Position numbers and translations under genes: made by a program
From: Cladopsammia gracilis
Lineage: Eukaryota > Cnidaria > Anthozoa > Scleractinia > Dendrophylliidae
DNA length: 64,000 nucleotides
Assembly: GCA_022457155.1 (NCBI GenBank)
Contig: JAJGOT010000123.1
Span: 140,001-204,000, forward strand
Direction of reading: 5' to 3'
Part shown: positions 11,885-21,862 of the stretch, in pieces
Layout of the letters: each line of letters starts with the position of its first letter
How positions within the stretch are numbered: the stretch's first letter is position 1
Notes under the pieces: model-generated
The model's database searches: none
Told to the model about the DNA's origin: nothing
Seen by the model: only the letters and a program-made list of their open reading frames with translations

Positions 11885-12107
11885 TCACCCTTTCACGCCC
11901 AGAGTCAATTTGCTATGGAGACATATAGTGCAGTTCTAACTGTTTAGTCTGTCAACGAAATCCTATGGTGTGACCATTCAAATGAAACCTCTTCGGCAGT
12001 ACTTTTGTATGGTACCATTTGTTTTTCAATATTTTACAAAATGAAATTTGGGACTGAAGTTTTTCTTGAATTTTGATATTTGTCACTCTTGGGAGTTAAA
12101 GGGTTAA
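11885..12107 (-). mobile_element. MITE of the 88-bp family, one unit
   Basis: A minus-oriented copy with a single internal unit (ATCCTATGGTGTGACCATTC, GCAGTACTTTTGTATGGTAC). Its ends form an imperfect inverted repeat: CCCTTTCACGCCCAGAGTC on the left and CACTCTTGGGAGTTAAAGGG on the right. This copy best defines the element boundaries. Confidence 0.75.
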
Positions 12108-12334
12108 ATAAAGTTGTTGTTTTTGAAGACGTCTATTGTATTGCATGCAACGTTTTTTTCCTATTTATTTATACACGGTTTAAAAAATAAATACATCAGG
12201 TATATATGAATGAAATAGGATAGAACAATAAAAATTAAATTTGATTCCCACATAAAACGCTACTGAGAAGACAAAATCTAATACAGTTTTGCTTAAATAC
12301 ATTTATTTGCTCCCTTATCTTAAGAGCAAATATA

Positions 12335-12526
12335 CAGTCAAACCTCTATTAAGCGGTCACCCTTGGGGAATAGCCAACACACAGTACTGAACGCTTAATA
12401 GGGGTGACCGCTTAAAAGAGGTCAAGCGGGGAGCGATTTAATTCCGTTGATTTATTAAGTGACCGCTGATAAGCGGTCACTTAATAAATCCCAGGAATAA
12501 AGCGCCGCTTAAGAGAGGTTTGACTG
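12335..12526. mobile_element. 192-bp MITE, TA target site
   Basis: Terminal inverted repeats begin CAGTCAAACCTCTATTAAGC and mirror at GCTTAAGAGAGGTTTGACTG, flanked by TA on each side (12333-12334 and 12527-12528). This fits Tc1/mariner/pogo-type non-autonomous elements. The interior has a second palindrome around GTGACCGCTGATAAGCGGTCAC. Confidence 0.85.
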
Positions 12527-13209
12527 TATTTATTTTGTTAAGCCACATTTCATGTTCATTTGGGTGATACCAATTCACATTTATCGCCATGGAAACATTT
12601 CTTTTCTCCAAAAAATTCCCATTTATAACTTATCACTGCTCTTTTTGGTCAAACCTATATTCTAAATGTATGACTACATATTTTGACATTGCTCAAACAC
12701 AAAATGCTCTACTCAAGAGCACCAATAGGAAAATATCAAGTGATTCCGCGAAGAGAGTACAAACCATAACGAGATTTAATCGATTTTTCCACGGTGCAAG
12801 GGGAGAACTTGAAACAATTTGCGATCCATATACATCCGGCCTGTGCGCAGCCCAAAACACGCTTTGATAGTTTTATTGTACTAGCATAGAAGGGTTTAAC
12901 AAAACTGAAACATTATTTTTAGATTTCCATCGCTAGAAATATGTTTTTTCCTTTCCACTGCAAGACTCAGCTTAGATTTAACAGAAGAACTCTCTACTTT
13001 TTTGCTGGCGCGCGCGATGCTGAATTCACGCCAGGAGAGCGCAAGCGGTGATCACGCGCGCCAACAAAACTGCCAGCAACGCAGGCTAGACTTGAAGCTT
13101 TTTTTTAGCACTGACTGAAAAAAGATTCCTGTGTCGACACAGCTAAAAGAAAAAAACTCGAACACAAAAGAGATCAACCCAGAGGTCAAATGGTTCGCCC
13201 CTAACTAGG
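12527..13209. other. Intergenic, no gene seen
   Basis: A 92-codon frame at 12589-12867 (+) lacks splice context and recognisable domains. I do not call it. Confidence 0.45.
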
Positions 13210-13539
13210 CACAATATACAATTGGCTTTTAGAAGACTCGTTGATTAGCTTTTCGATTAATGTTGAGATGTTGAAAAGGTGATTAAGTTAATTGGTCCCG
13301 AAAAGACCAAATTTTTGCATTAATCTATAATGTAATAGCCAGCATTTTTGGAAAGGGTTTGTGCCTACATGGCTACATGATGAAGATTAAAAATACAATT
13401 TTCTGAAGACTAAACCGTTCTTTTACTTACTACCACGTTCAACTTGTGAGATTTGGGTACAATCGAACCCCTCCTTACAGACACCTCCCAAATACGGGCA
13501 AACTCTATTAAGGACATCTAACTTGGTCCTGGTCATACA

Positions 13540-13676
13540 ATTCCTTGGTTATACAATCCCTTAGTCACACAATCCCTTGGTCACACAATCCCTTGGTCGC
13601 ACAATCCCTTGGTCACACAATCCCTTGGTCACACAATCCCTTGGTCATACAATCCCTTGGTTATACAATCCCTACC
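13540..13676. repeat. 16-bp ACAATCCCTTGGTCAC minisatellite
   Basis: About nine tandem copies of a 16-bp unit with TCAC/TCAT/TTAT/TCGC variation, nested in the first of the three larger repeats. Confidence 0.85.
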
Positions 13677-14849
13677 TCATAATACAGACACTTAGGTCTG
13701 TCCTTTTAGCGCCCGAGGTTCGACTTTAGATACTACATAAAAATGCATCATGCCACCCATTTCTGTAAACAGTTTGACAAGAGGCCAATTCTTAATCCAT
13801 TTTGTTTTCAAACGCACGAAAAGAAGGAGAGAAACGCACAATAAAGTGCCCAGCAACTATTTCTCTGCATAAAACTCCCAAACTGTTTCATTTTGTAAGA
13901 TATCAGAAGATAAACTGCATCATAGCACAGAAGTATACTACTCGATCGAAAGACTCGAAATTTAAAACCTTTTTGCATAAATACCTGGTTAGAATCTAAG
14001 GGAATAAGAAAGATCACTAAATAAAATAAATTAAACCATTAGGTAAAAACAGAACTGAGAACTCTCTACGAAGATAATCCATATCAAGCCTAACGAACTA
14101 AAAGTTGTGTTTCGACAGTTCTTACTTTATGCTTTTTTACTAAACTTGAAACTGGAAATGAATAAATGAATAGCTAACAATTAATAATTGGCTTTCGAAA
14201 GACCCAGGAAATGAATAACTTTTCGATCAACTAAGTATGTTTACCGGACTACAAAAGGTTAATTAGGATATTGAAAATTTGGTAGAGTAAATTGATGCTC
14301 CAAAGACCGACGTTTATGAACTTACCTATACAGTAATAGCATATTTGGAAAGGGGTTTGACCTTCCATGGTGAGATTTCAAAAGACTAATTTTCTAAAGC
14401 CTGAACAAATAAAAGTTGTGAGCTTTGCCTATTCCATACAGAACATAATACACGAAAAAGCATAAATGCATTATATATCAGCCGTTCGACACGAGGCAAT
14501 TTTTGAGCAATGCCTTTTTTAAATGAATAAATAAAAAACAGGGAAGGTGGGGAGAAACGAAAAATAATGTGCCTGGCAACTATTTTTTCTGCATAAAAAT
14601 GCGAGAATTCGTCGCCTTCTGGTCAGTTTTAACCAATATCAATAGAACCTATAAAATCTATACAGTAAAAGCATATTTGGAAAGGGGTTTGAACCACCAT
14701 GGTGAGATTTTAAAAGACTAATTTTCTAAAGGCTGAACAAATGAAAGTTGTGGGCTTTGGCTATTTCATACAAGACATTATACATGTAAAAGCAAAAATG
14801 CATAATATTTCAGCCGTTCGACACGAGGAAATTTCTGAGCAATGCCTTT

Positions 14850-14896
14850 ATTAAATAAATAAATAAATAAATAAATAAAATAAATAAATAAATAAC
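14850..14896. repeat. (AAAT)n microsatellite
   Basis: An AAAT run with one phase slip. It lies at the same place in repeat copy 3 as the AAATGAATAAATAAA stretch in copy 2. Confidence 0.9.
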
Positions 14897-15065
14897 GGGA
14901 AAGGCGGAGATAAACGTAAAATAAGGTGCCTGGCAACTATTTTTTCTGCATAAAAATGCGAGAATTCGTCGCCTTCTGGCCAGTTTTAACCAATAGCAAT
15001 AGAACCCATCAAACCGTTGTCTGAAGTCTATATTGAAATAAAAGCAAGCCACGGGCTTTCAAAGT

Positions 15066-15192
15066 GAGCCGTATTCCGTGCAGATAAGAGCGCTGTAAGG
15101 ATCCCTCAGTACACTACACCGTCATATTGAGCCGTGTATCGGCCGGGTACCGTGCAGATAACAGCGCGGTGAGGATCGTTTATTACACTACA
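15066..15192 (+). promoter_or_regulatory. Duplicated upstream module of plus-strand MGN gene
   Basis: Two tandem copies (about 15066-15120 and 15130-15192) share GAGCCGT, CCGTGCAGATAA, AGCGC, GAGGATC and TACACTACAC in the same order, ending 42 bp before the ATG at 15234. The position suggests a duplicated proximal promoter or 5' UTR segment. The role is inferred from position only. Confidence 0.4.
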
Positions 15193-15233
15193 CTGGTAGT
15201 GAACACCTTGGTTTTCTCAGTGTCATCGCAAAC

Positions 15234-15356
15234 ATGGGAAACTCCATAACACAGGCGATCAAGGAACAACAAGAGAAAAATGATCAAGAGGTGACGGAGA
15301 CACTTCAAATTATGCACAAGATGATGCAGAACAAGATTGCTGCTTCATCTTCTAAG
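15234..15356 (+). CDS. MGN polyglycine gene, exon 1
   Basis: 41 codons, MGNSITQAIKEQQEKN onward, highly charged and probably helical. It ends phase 0 at GTAAGT. The start is fixed by alignment with MGNITQ of the paralog. Confidence 0.8.
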
Positions 15357-17794
15357 GTAAGTGGCGGAAAAATTACAAGACTCGCTAAAAAAGCCGACTT
15401 TTTTTAAGTAATTATCAAACACGATAAACAATGTTTCATCAGGATCTCCGAACACCGAGAAGTGGGTTGGAAAAACGAGGGACATGCCCGGGAGGTACTC
15501 CCTATAATGGTCTATACGAGGATGCTCCGCCCGAAATGGGTACCTATTTGAGGCTGGATGTATATGAAAGGGTAGGGATTTCACGAAGAATAGGAAAGGG
15601 TAGCGAAAACACAAGTTGAAGTATAAATTGCCATTTAAGTATTATAAAAAGACCTTTCAAAATATATCAAACAGACACACGTAAAGGTTATATGGAAGGG
15701 GTACCATTTTCAATGAAAGGTATATGAAAGGGGTACCTTTTTTGTCAAAAACGGTGTATGAAAGGGTAAGGGTTTGGACCTCGGGGCGGACCATCCCCGT
15801 ACAAAACTACCCTCCCCCCTCTCCCCCCCTCCCCCCTCTGCAGCCGAATTTTCTTATACCGACTTCGACGTTTTTGGATACCTGATACCTGATTAAACGC
15901 TCGAAAGAGTGTTTAATATAGCTTCTCAGACCGATCATTAAATACAGAGAAAATAGAGGAATAAAATCGCCAAACCAAACCACCGTCATACTTATCGTTT
16001 CCTTTGCTCGAACTTAATGAATTATTAATGTGTTTGAAAAGTGGCCTTTATCCTACCAAGCTTTGTAGTTTAAACCACGCGTTATGATGTATGGTTTGAA
16101 TTTGTAATTGTTTGATGACTTTGATAAAATCCCTCGATGTGATCATCGAAATGAAAGCTAAATTAATTAGAGCAGTATCACCTAACTGTGGTGTACTCTT
16201 TTTCTGTTAAGAACCTGTTTTGTAAGCTAAGAACCTCGAGGCTGAGAAAGCCGAAGATTTTAAAAACAACATGCTAAGATTGTCTCTTGTTTTACAGTGA
16301 GTAAAATGAAATGATATGTCACAACTTGGTGTGCGAGTAAATTTACAGTCCAACTGAGCCCAAAATGTTGGCATACACCAAGTGACACGAACTTCATTTT
16401 TAACCCGTGAATTCACGAAGTGAAATGAACGGGTTATCGGAGACGATGGCAAATTCACTCGCTCGCTCGTTCCATCACTCGATCAACTGTAAACTTAGTG
16501 ACGTAATGCTTTGTTACGAATGCGTTTCGTGACAAGAACAACGTGAATCCAGCGACAACAATAACTAATTTTTTATAAACGAATACAAACAATAATAAGC
16601 TTAAAGATGTTTCGCATTTGGAGTCTTTAATGCAACATTAAAATCGATCCAAACGGATTTTTCAACAGAGTCATTTACATTTACATTTACATTTATGTAA
16701 ATGTAAATGACTCTGTTGAAAAATCAAGCGTTTTGATGCGTATAAAAATTTGATCTTAATTAAGTATGTATTCCAGGATGGTCAAGTGGTTTAAGGTTGC
16801 CGGACGACGAGTGACCCCCAGTTCGAATCTTGCCCGGCCTCTTTAAATACACTGTATTATTGTAGGATCCGCTAATATTTCATACAATTTTATTTCATCT
16901 TAGATGGAGAATGACGCTATAGAAGACAAGAGTTTGCCAATCGTGGCCGTCGTGGACAAATCAATGAAATACTCGATAAAGGTTTCCACCCAAACAAGCG
17001 ACGAAGTCTCCACAGCCATCGATGAGATCCTTAGTGGGGATTTCCTTGATGGCCTGAAAAAAATCATTAAGGTTGGACTGGACGCGATGCTCGGAAATGT
17101 ATCAGCTGGTGAGACCGAGAAACAAGACTTCCATGTCGTATTCGCGAACAACAGTCTTCTGCGAATCGATTACATGTGTTACAAGTACGAGTTTAGCTCC
17201 AAAGGGGTCGTTAAGGAGGTCAAGAACGTCTTCTGTTACTATCTTCAAGTTGGCGTTCTAGATTTGGAGAAAGTAAACCCCCAGATCCTGCTGTACGAGC
17301 TTACAAAAGCCATCGGCGAGTCGAATCTACCTCAGGCCTCGAAACAGCTGGAGGCTCTGGCTAATTTCGCCAAGGATCTGTATAAAGTGGTTCATGACCT
17401 GGACCAGTCCGCGGTTGGTTCACTAGAAGGTGTACCCTCAAAACCGAACGTGTTCAGTGGAGAGGAGAAAGAAGAGAATAGTGAGAAGAGGAAAAAGGCC
17501 ATCTTAGCGCGATACCAAAAACATAAACATGCTCCATTCTTTAAACGACCACCTAGCCCCGGACCAGACGGAGGTGGAGGGGGAGGCGGAGGAGGCGGAG
17601 GTGGAGGAGGCGGAGGCGGAGGCGGAGGAGGAGGCGGAGGCGGAGGCGGAGGCGGAGGCGAAGGCAGTGGCGGTGGCGGAGGCGTAAGCGTTGGCGGTGG
17701 CGGAGGAGGAGGCGTTAGCGTTGGCGGAGGCGGAGGCGCTGGAGGAGGAGCAGGGGGAGGCGGAGGCGGAGCCGGAAACGGAAGCGTAAGTTAA
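15234..17794 (+). CDS. MGN-start protein with polyglycine tail, two exons
   Basis: Exon 1 is 15234-15356 and exon 2 is 16904-17794, joined phase 0 by a GTAAGT donor and a TTTCATCTTAG acceptor. The result is 337 residues. The family is unrecognised. The MGNSIT start fits N-myristoylation. Residues about 42-215 match the intronless minus-strand paralog at 10516-11382 (SAGETEKQDFHV, ANNSLLRIDY, YLQVGVLDLEKVNPQILLYE, AIGESNLP). A basic stretch (EKRKKAILARYQKHKH) and a Pro-rich segment follow, then about 70 residues that are nearly all Gly, encoded by a GGCGGA hexamer repeat. The stop lies inside a canonical donor (AGC followed by GTAAGT at 17786), so the real transcript may splice there and continue. 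The conserved part is certain to be coding; the C-terminus is not. Confidence 0.8.
15480..15790. repeat. Dispersed repeat in the intron
   Basis: Contains GGGACATGCCCGGGAGGTAC, ATGGTCTATACGAGGATGCT and three TATATGAAAGGG(G)TA phrases. I associate this kind of sequence with repeats scattered through stony coral genomes. It lies inside the 1547-bp intron and codes for nothing. Confidence 0.55.
16656..16725. repeat. 70-bp near-perfect palindrome
   Basis: Arms of about 31 bp with a loop of about 8 bp. The left arm reads GATTTTTCAACAGAGTCATT onward and the right arm is its exact reverse complement. It sits in the intron, about 180 bp before the exon 2 acceptor, and would form a strong hairpin in RNA or single-stranded DNA. 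Confidence 0.9.
16773..16840 (+). repeat. tRNA-like sequence, probable SINE head
   Basis: An A-box-like TGGTCAAGTGGT (16779-16790) and a B-box-like AGTTCGAATCT (16820-16830) are spaced as in a tRNA gene, and the start recalls Leu or Ser tRNAs. The stems do not pair fully (CCAGGATG against TGCCCGG) and no normal anticodon arm or variable arm is evident. A tRNA-derived SINE or decayed tRNA fits better than a working tRNA. Confidence 0.45.
16904..17794 (+). CDS. MGN polyglycine gene, exon 2
   Basis: Starts phase 0 right after the TTTCATCTTAG acceptor with Met-Glu-Asn. The coding end is either TAA at 17792-17794 or, if the GTAAGT at 17786 is used, 17785. Confidence 0.75.
   Translation: MENDAIEDKSLPIVAVVDKSMKYSIKVSTQTSDEVSTAIDEILSGDFLDGLKKIIKVGLDAMLGNVSAGETEKQDFHVVFANNSLLRIDYMCYKYEFSSKGVVKEVKNVFCYYLQVGVLDLEKVNPQILLYELTKAIGESNLPQASKQLEALANFAKDLYKVVHDLDQSAVGSLEGVPSKPNVFSGEEKEENSEKRKKAILARYQKHKHAPFFKRPPSPGPDGGGGGGGGGGGGGGGGGGGGGGGGGGGGGGEGSGGGGGVSVGGGGGGGVSVGGGGGAGGGAGGGGGGAGNGSVS
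17572..17772. repeat. GGCGGA hexanucleotide coding repeat
   Basis: Imperfect GGCGGA/GGAGGC hexamers produce the Gly run and an artefactual Ser/Ala run on the other strand (17504-17830). Such tracts change length easily by slippage, so the tail length is probably polymorphic. Confidence 0.9.
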
Positions 17795-18586
17795 AGTGAA
17801 GAGTGAGATGACTCTCAACCACCGCGGCATCCCGATGAAAAGAAATCATCATGAACACACTGTAAACTGGGATTTTCTTCATGTAGTAGTCAAACAGAAA
17901 CTATAGCAATGGTTTTGAACTTTTACTTAATGCTCCTCACAATGGTAGCTTTCCGTTTGATGAAAAGGAAAGGTGCTCTCTTGGGGAGAAGTAAAGATTA
18001 GTTTCTTGGTTTTCAGACATGTTAGACCTTTTACTTTTTCCTTGTCTTTTGCATAAACATTGTAAGGACTGTTTAGTTGAGGTAATAAAACGTTTGTTAT
18101 GTACCCTACCCATGTGTTACAATTTTGAACTGCTATTTTAAAAAGAGTTTAATGACAAGTTTGTTGAAAAAACTCTTCACCACGTATTCTCGTTACCTTG
18201 AATGTCTCGCTTCCCTAGTAATTTTATCCACGTGGCAGCCCAGGGGAAGAAGGAAGTCCATTCATAAAATTCGACAGTCGGAAATGTTTAAAGGGAATCC
18301 CTAAAAGGCATCAAAAATCTTAACCTCAATGACTTCAATGAACAGCTCCTCCTCTCCCCAACACGCCCCACCGCGCTGCGCTGCGCCGAATTGCGCTCGA
18401 GACCAGAAGCGAGTGGCTTCACTATTGGCCACATCCTTCAGCTAGGCCGGGAGACCTGCCCAGTTCGTTGTCCGGGGAGATGTAAAAGTGCTGTCAAATA
18501 TATATGGGTTTTCCTCCCCCCCCCCCCCCCCATCGGTTGTTGTACCAAGAAAAGGATGGCGTAGGATTGTTGATTAAATGTAGCTT
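17795..18586. other. Intergenic or unassigned 3' region
   Basis: No clear exon. Near 18354-18385 it is GC-rich (CACCGCGCTGCGCTGCGC). A C-run of about 16 lies at 18518-18533. If the donor at 17786 is real, downstream exons of the polyglycine gene would have to be sought here. Confidence 0.4.
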
Positions 18587-18823
18587 TTATTTCTCTTTCA
18601 CGAAACTAATGCGTTTATGTAGATGCTCTTTAAAGGAATCGAGTTTTTCTTCGTCCATGCGGTACAGATTCGATACAGATGATTTCCATGCAGTTTTTCG
18701 TCTCTGGCAGTATTTACCTGTGTATTCATCAGAACAGCGACAGCTGATGCTCCCACGCCCACAGTCTCTTTCACCGTCCACCGTTATAACGGGGATGCCT
18801 TTGTCTTTCGGCCTTATTACACA
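18587..18823 (-). CDS. Probable terminal exon with EGF-like domain
   Basis: On the minus strand a good acceptor (TTCCGTTTTTTAG) is followed in phase 0 by 78 codons and a TAA stop. Residues 21-39 read CGRGSISCRCSDEYTGKYC, the C-terminal half of an EGF-like domain: Cys-x-Cys, eight residues with a Tyr-Thr-Gly turn, Cys. A charged, probably helical tail without further cysteines follows. EGF domains of this kind occur in secreted or extracellular matrix proteins. No upstream EGF exons were found on this strand to about 23 kb, so the parent gene is unknown and this may be an orphan or pseudogene exon. Confidence 0.45.
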   Translation of the reverse strand, partial: CVIRPKDKGIPVITVDGERDCGRGSISCRCSDEYTGKYCQRRKTAWKSSVSNLYRMDEEKLDSFKEHLHKRISFVKEK

Positions 18824-19093
18824 CTAAAAAACGGAAAGTTGAAAAAAAAATAAATAAACCACAGCAATACCAGTCAAAGAACGTTTAGATAAGTGAGTGA
18901 CAATATATAATCACTGATATGTGAACCGCCGATGAAACATATGAATGAAATTCGTGATCATTGTAGTGATGTTTCTAACTATAGCCAGTGTATAGCAGTT
19001 AGTTTAAAAGAAACCTGAAACTTGAAAAATATAAGGTGAGACCTTGTACTGCACCAGATTTCCGTCGCGTGGTAGAAATCAAGAGCGAATAAT

Positions 19094-19299
19094 CTAATTG
19101 TTTTAGTATAAATCTACTAGACGTTGAAAACTTAACAACAAATACTCTTCACAGACACTTCCAAAACGCGAAGAAGCGGCCGCCATTAGGCTACTCACTC
19201 TTCTCACTTTCTACAATAGAATAGATAGTGAGTAGCGTAGCCAATAAGAGAACAGCATTCGTGATAGAACGCTAGTAGATTTATACTAATTATTGTTAG
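19094..19299. mobile_element. 206-bp MITE-like foldback
   Basis: Inverted ends share TAGTATAAATCTACTAG (left, near 19104) and CTAGTAGATTTATACTA (right, near 19272), with weaker pairing outside. The middle holds a smaller palindrome around CTACTCACTCTTCTCAC and GATAGTGAGTAGCGTAG. No coding capacity. Confidence 0.7.
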
Positions 19300-20689
19300 A
19301 ACATGTTCACAGCCACACAGCTAATCAGCACACGGTGCTATGATGGCCGCGGCGGGTGCTTTGAGGGACAGGGAAATTGCAGGTTATAATTAAAGGGGCA
19401 GTGTACCGGCTTATACATCGTATTTTCATGATTATGTCCAGGAGCTTGTTTTAAGCTTGCTTTATTATCTTGGATCATGATACCATCTTCAGTAGCTGTT
19501 TCGTTTATCCCTGAGACACATTTTGACCAAGTTTTGTGGCAAGGATCCCGGCAAAAATCCCTGCAAGAACTCCGGCAAGACCCTCGGCTTGAACCCTGGT
19601 GGGAAGCCATGCAGGAACCCTGGCGGGAACTCCAGCGAAGTTTTAGATGAAATGAACCCGCCAGCGGCTACTCCATCTTACGGTACGTTTCGTATGGTTT
19701 GTTATTTTTTTTAAAAAAAAATCCTTTATTGATGGTAACGCTATAGTGTATATGCGCATATCCGTTCAACTGATATCCTAGAAAATCAGTAAAACGAATA
19801 GTCACTATATGCAGTCTACTTTCCTTTTGTTTGCATCTCCTCATATTGTGAAATATAAAAAATGTAAATATTCTCGAATGGAGTAAATAAATAAATAAAT
19901 AAAATACACATGAATACAAAATACTTTCTTTATCAAGATATAAAGTTTGTCATCTTTATCATCCCGAGAGGGGGTCTCCCCATCGTTTTTGATCATGAGT
20001 TGGCGAGTTGGTGATTTATACATGTATATAGACAGAAAAACTGAAGTCTCAAGATCATGGAACATCACTTGTTACAGTTTATTGACATGAATTTTCTTCG
20101 GAATAGTTTCGATAAATTTAGCTTTTGAATGAGGAATTTTATAATAAAGGACATGAAAGTGTGATAAAAAAAAAATAAAAATTATCTCTGTTTAATGAAC
20201 GCAGGGTCTGCAAGGCCGAGTTTTAAATAAATGCCTTCGGTGTCTTATCGCCGTATTATTAAAGGCACGGTTTGCAGAAGTTGTAGTTCAGTGACACACA
20301 AGGATAGCCAAATAACCGTGAACAACACAATCCTGTAAGTATAAGCAGGGGAGACAACGACTTCGAATAACTTCGCTAAATGGCGTCGGAAAGGCTTCAA
20401 ATTCGGTACAAGACACAAGCAAGTAAACGACACATTTGAGGTAGGTAAACTTTATTTCAAAATAGATAGTTATTTACCCAATTTTAGAGAATCCGTGATT
20501 TTCCCATACATTTCTCTGTATACACAAGCTGTCGCATACATCACGTATGTAGCTTGGGAAGCCTGTGGTATAAGGCGAACCATCTCTGTTATTGAAAAAT
20601 TTTTAATCCAAAGAATTAAACAATCAGATAACCGGAATAAGTGCTACGGACTGGCGCCTGTAGTAAATAGTATTACCAGCTCCCAAATT
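19300..20689. other. Intergenic; one doubtful Cys/Gly-rich exon
   Basis: A frame ending at a GTACGT donor (19682) encodes CGKDPGKNPCKNSGKTLG and related Gly-Asn-Pro-Cys phrases, but it is locally repetitive and its acceptor is weak. An (AAAT)n run lies at 19885-19902. Otherwise no gene is seen. Confidence 0.35.
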
Positions 20690-21007
20690 CAATTTTGTAA
20701 AATATTGAAAAACGAATAGTGCCATGCAAAGGTACTGGCGAAGAGGTTTTATTTGAATGGTCACACCATAGAATTTGTCGACAGACTCAAAAGTTCGGCT
20801 CATCCTCGGTGTAAGAACCTGTGAAACTCACGAGTGACGTAAAACAAAGAAAACAAAAGGCATAAAACAATAAAGTCAACTGGGAATGCAATACTACAAA
20901 GGTAAAAAACAAAGGAAAAAGTCACAGGTTCTTACACCGAGGTAAACCCAGAAGTTCAGTAGAACTACATTACATGTCTCCATGATTGACGCTGGGAGTG
21001 AAAGAGT
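20690..21007 (+). mobile_element. MITE of the 88-bp family interrupted by a nested foldback
   Basis: One 88-bp unit starts in the usual way (CAATTTTGTAAAATATTGAA) and runs to ACTCAAAAGTTC near 20794. The expected tail (TACATTACATGTCTCC, TTGACGCTGGGAGTGAAAG) resumes near 20965. The intervening part is a separate inverted-repeat element at about 20812-20942. Confidence 0.75.
20812..20942. mobile_element. Nested foldback element
   Basis: Perfect inverted arms, CCTCGGTGTAAGAACCTGTG at the left and CACAGGTTCTTACACCGAGG at the right, enclose about 90 bp of AT-rich sequence. AAGTTC occurs just outside on both sides, a possible target duplication if the true ends extend several bases beyond the arms. 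Confidence 0.75.
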
Positions 21008-21600
21008 TAAGAAGATTTCCTTCGGCTTACAATTTTTTTCATGCTGGTTATCTTCACACCACAATCACTAGCTACAAAAATGCTTTCATAGAGTAAGCAA
21101 CTTTTAACTACCGTAATCGATAGCGAGGAACTAATGCTTTGTTTACTTTAATTAGGCCAGTTTGAGGCTAACCTGCCTAAATAACAAAAGATATTTATAT
21201 TACCTGCCTCCCTTGTCAAACTCTTCTAACTGAGTCCGTCTTGTTCTTTCTAAATTTATCACCCTTAATACCAGTTTTCCCCAATCCTGTTGCTGATCCA
21301 TGACGCACTTGAGGATTTCTTGTCTTTGTTACACCCCGGAAATGCATCAAACAATCAACTCAACAAATCACTTGAAACATTTTAGAGCCAGATTTTCCGG
21401 CGAGTTTGTTGATTAGTTTTGAGAGTTAAGAGGATATAAATAAGAACAGCTGAGTTCAAGAACAAAAAACGCTGATTGACCTGTTTTCTACAACAAGTGG
21501 AATGTCAATGGCCTCGGTTATTTTCCAGTACGTGCGCGTGCTTTAACACTCTTGGCAATTGAACTGTTTTCTGTCTGTAACAAGTGGAATTATAAACCAT
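21008..21600. other. Intergenic, no gene seen
   Basis: AT-rich with no supported exon or clear repeat. Confidence 0.45.
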
Positions 21601-21613
21601 CTGTGAAAGTAAT

Positions 21614-21862
21614 GGTATGACCTTGCTTTTTTTTTTTTTCAATTACGCCGTTCGCGTGCTTACATACTCCTGAGGGGATGACAATAACGAGTTTCGGAGA
21701 ATAAAGATGTTATGTGCATAAACCCAATATTTTCGAATGTTGAATTATGACCTTGCTTTTTTTTTCAGTTACGCCGCTCGCGCGCATACTGCCGGATACT
21801 CCTGAGGGAATGACAAGAAAGAGTTTCGGAGAATAAAGATGGTTATGTGCAAACCCACAGAA
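21614..21862. repeat. Tandem duplication of about 132 bp
   Basis: Both copies (about 21614-21725 and 21746-21862) run TATGACCTTGCTTTTTTTT, TTACGCCG, ACTCCTGAGG, GAGTTTCGGAGAATAAAGAT and TTATGTGCA. The copies have diverged by small substitutions and indels. Confidence 0.8.

Larger units (their letters stand above)
13210..15012. repeat. Three diverged direct repeats, about 340-700 bp
   Basis: The same ordered landmarks recur three times: ATTTGGAAAGGGGTTTG, then CATGG, then GACACGAGGCAA or GACAAGAGGCCAA, then GCCTGGCAACTATTTTTTC or its CCAGCAACTATTTCTC variant, then TGCATAAAA. The copies sit near 13220-13880, 14175-14645 and 14650-15012. The last two are most alike. The first is interrupted by sequence containing a 16-bp minisatellite. 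Confidence 0.7.

Noticed and set aside
12589..12867. 92-codon plus ORF
   Set aside because: No domain, no splice sites fitting a neighbour, and composition typical of AT-rich non-coding DNA.
16773..16840. Functional tRNA gene
   Set aside because: A and B boxes are recognisable but the acceptor stem does not pair and no proper anticodon loop can be drawn; better explained as a SINE head or decayed tRNA.
17504..17830. Ser/Ala-rich minus-strand ORF
   Set aside because: Antisense shadow of the GGCGGA repeat in the polyglycine exon.
19516..19682. Gly/Asn/Pro/Cys-rich exon with GTACGT donor
   Set aside because: Internally repetitive, with a weak acceptor and no partner exon; kept only as a remark in the intergenic entry.
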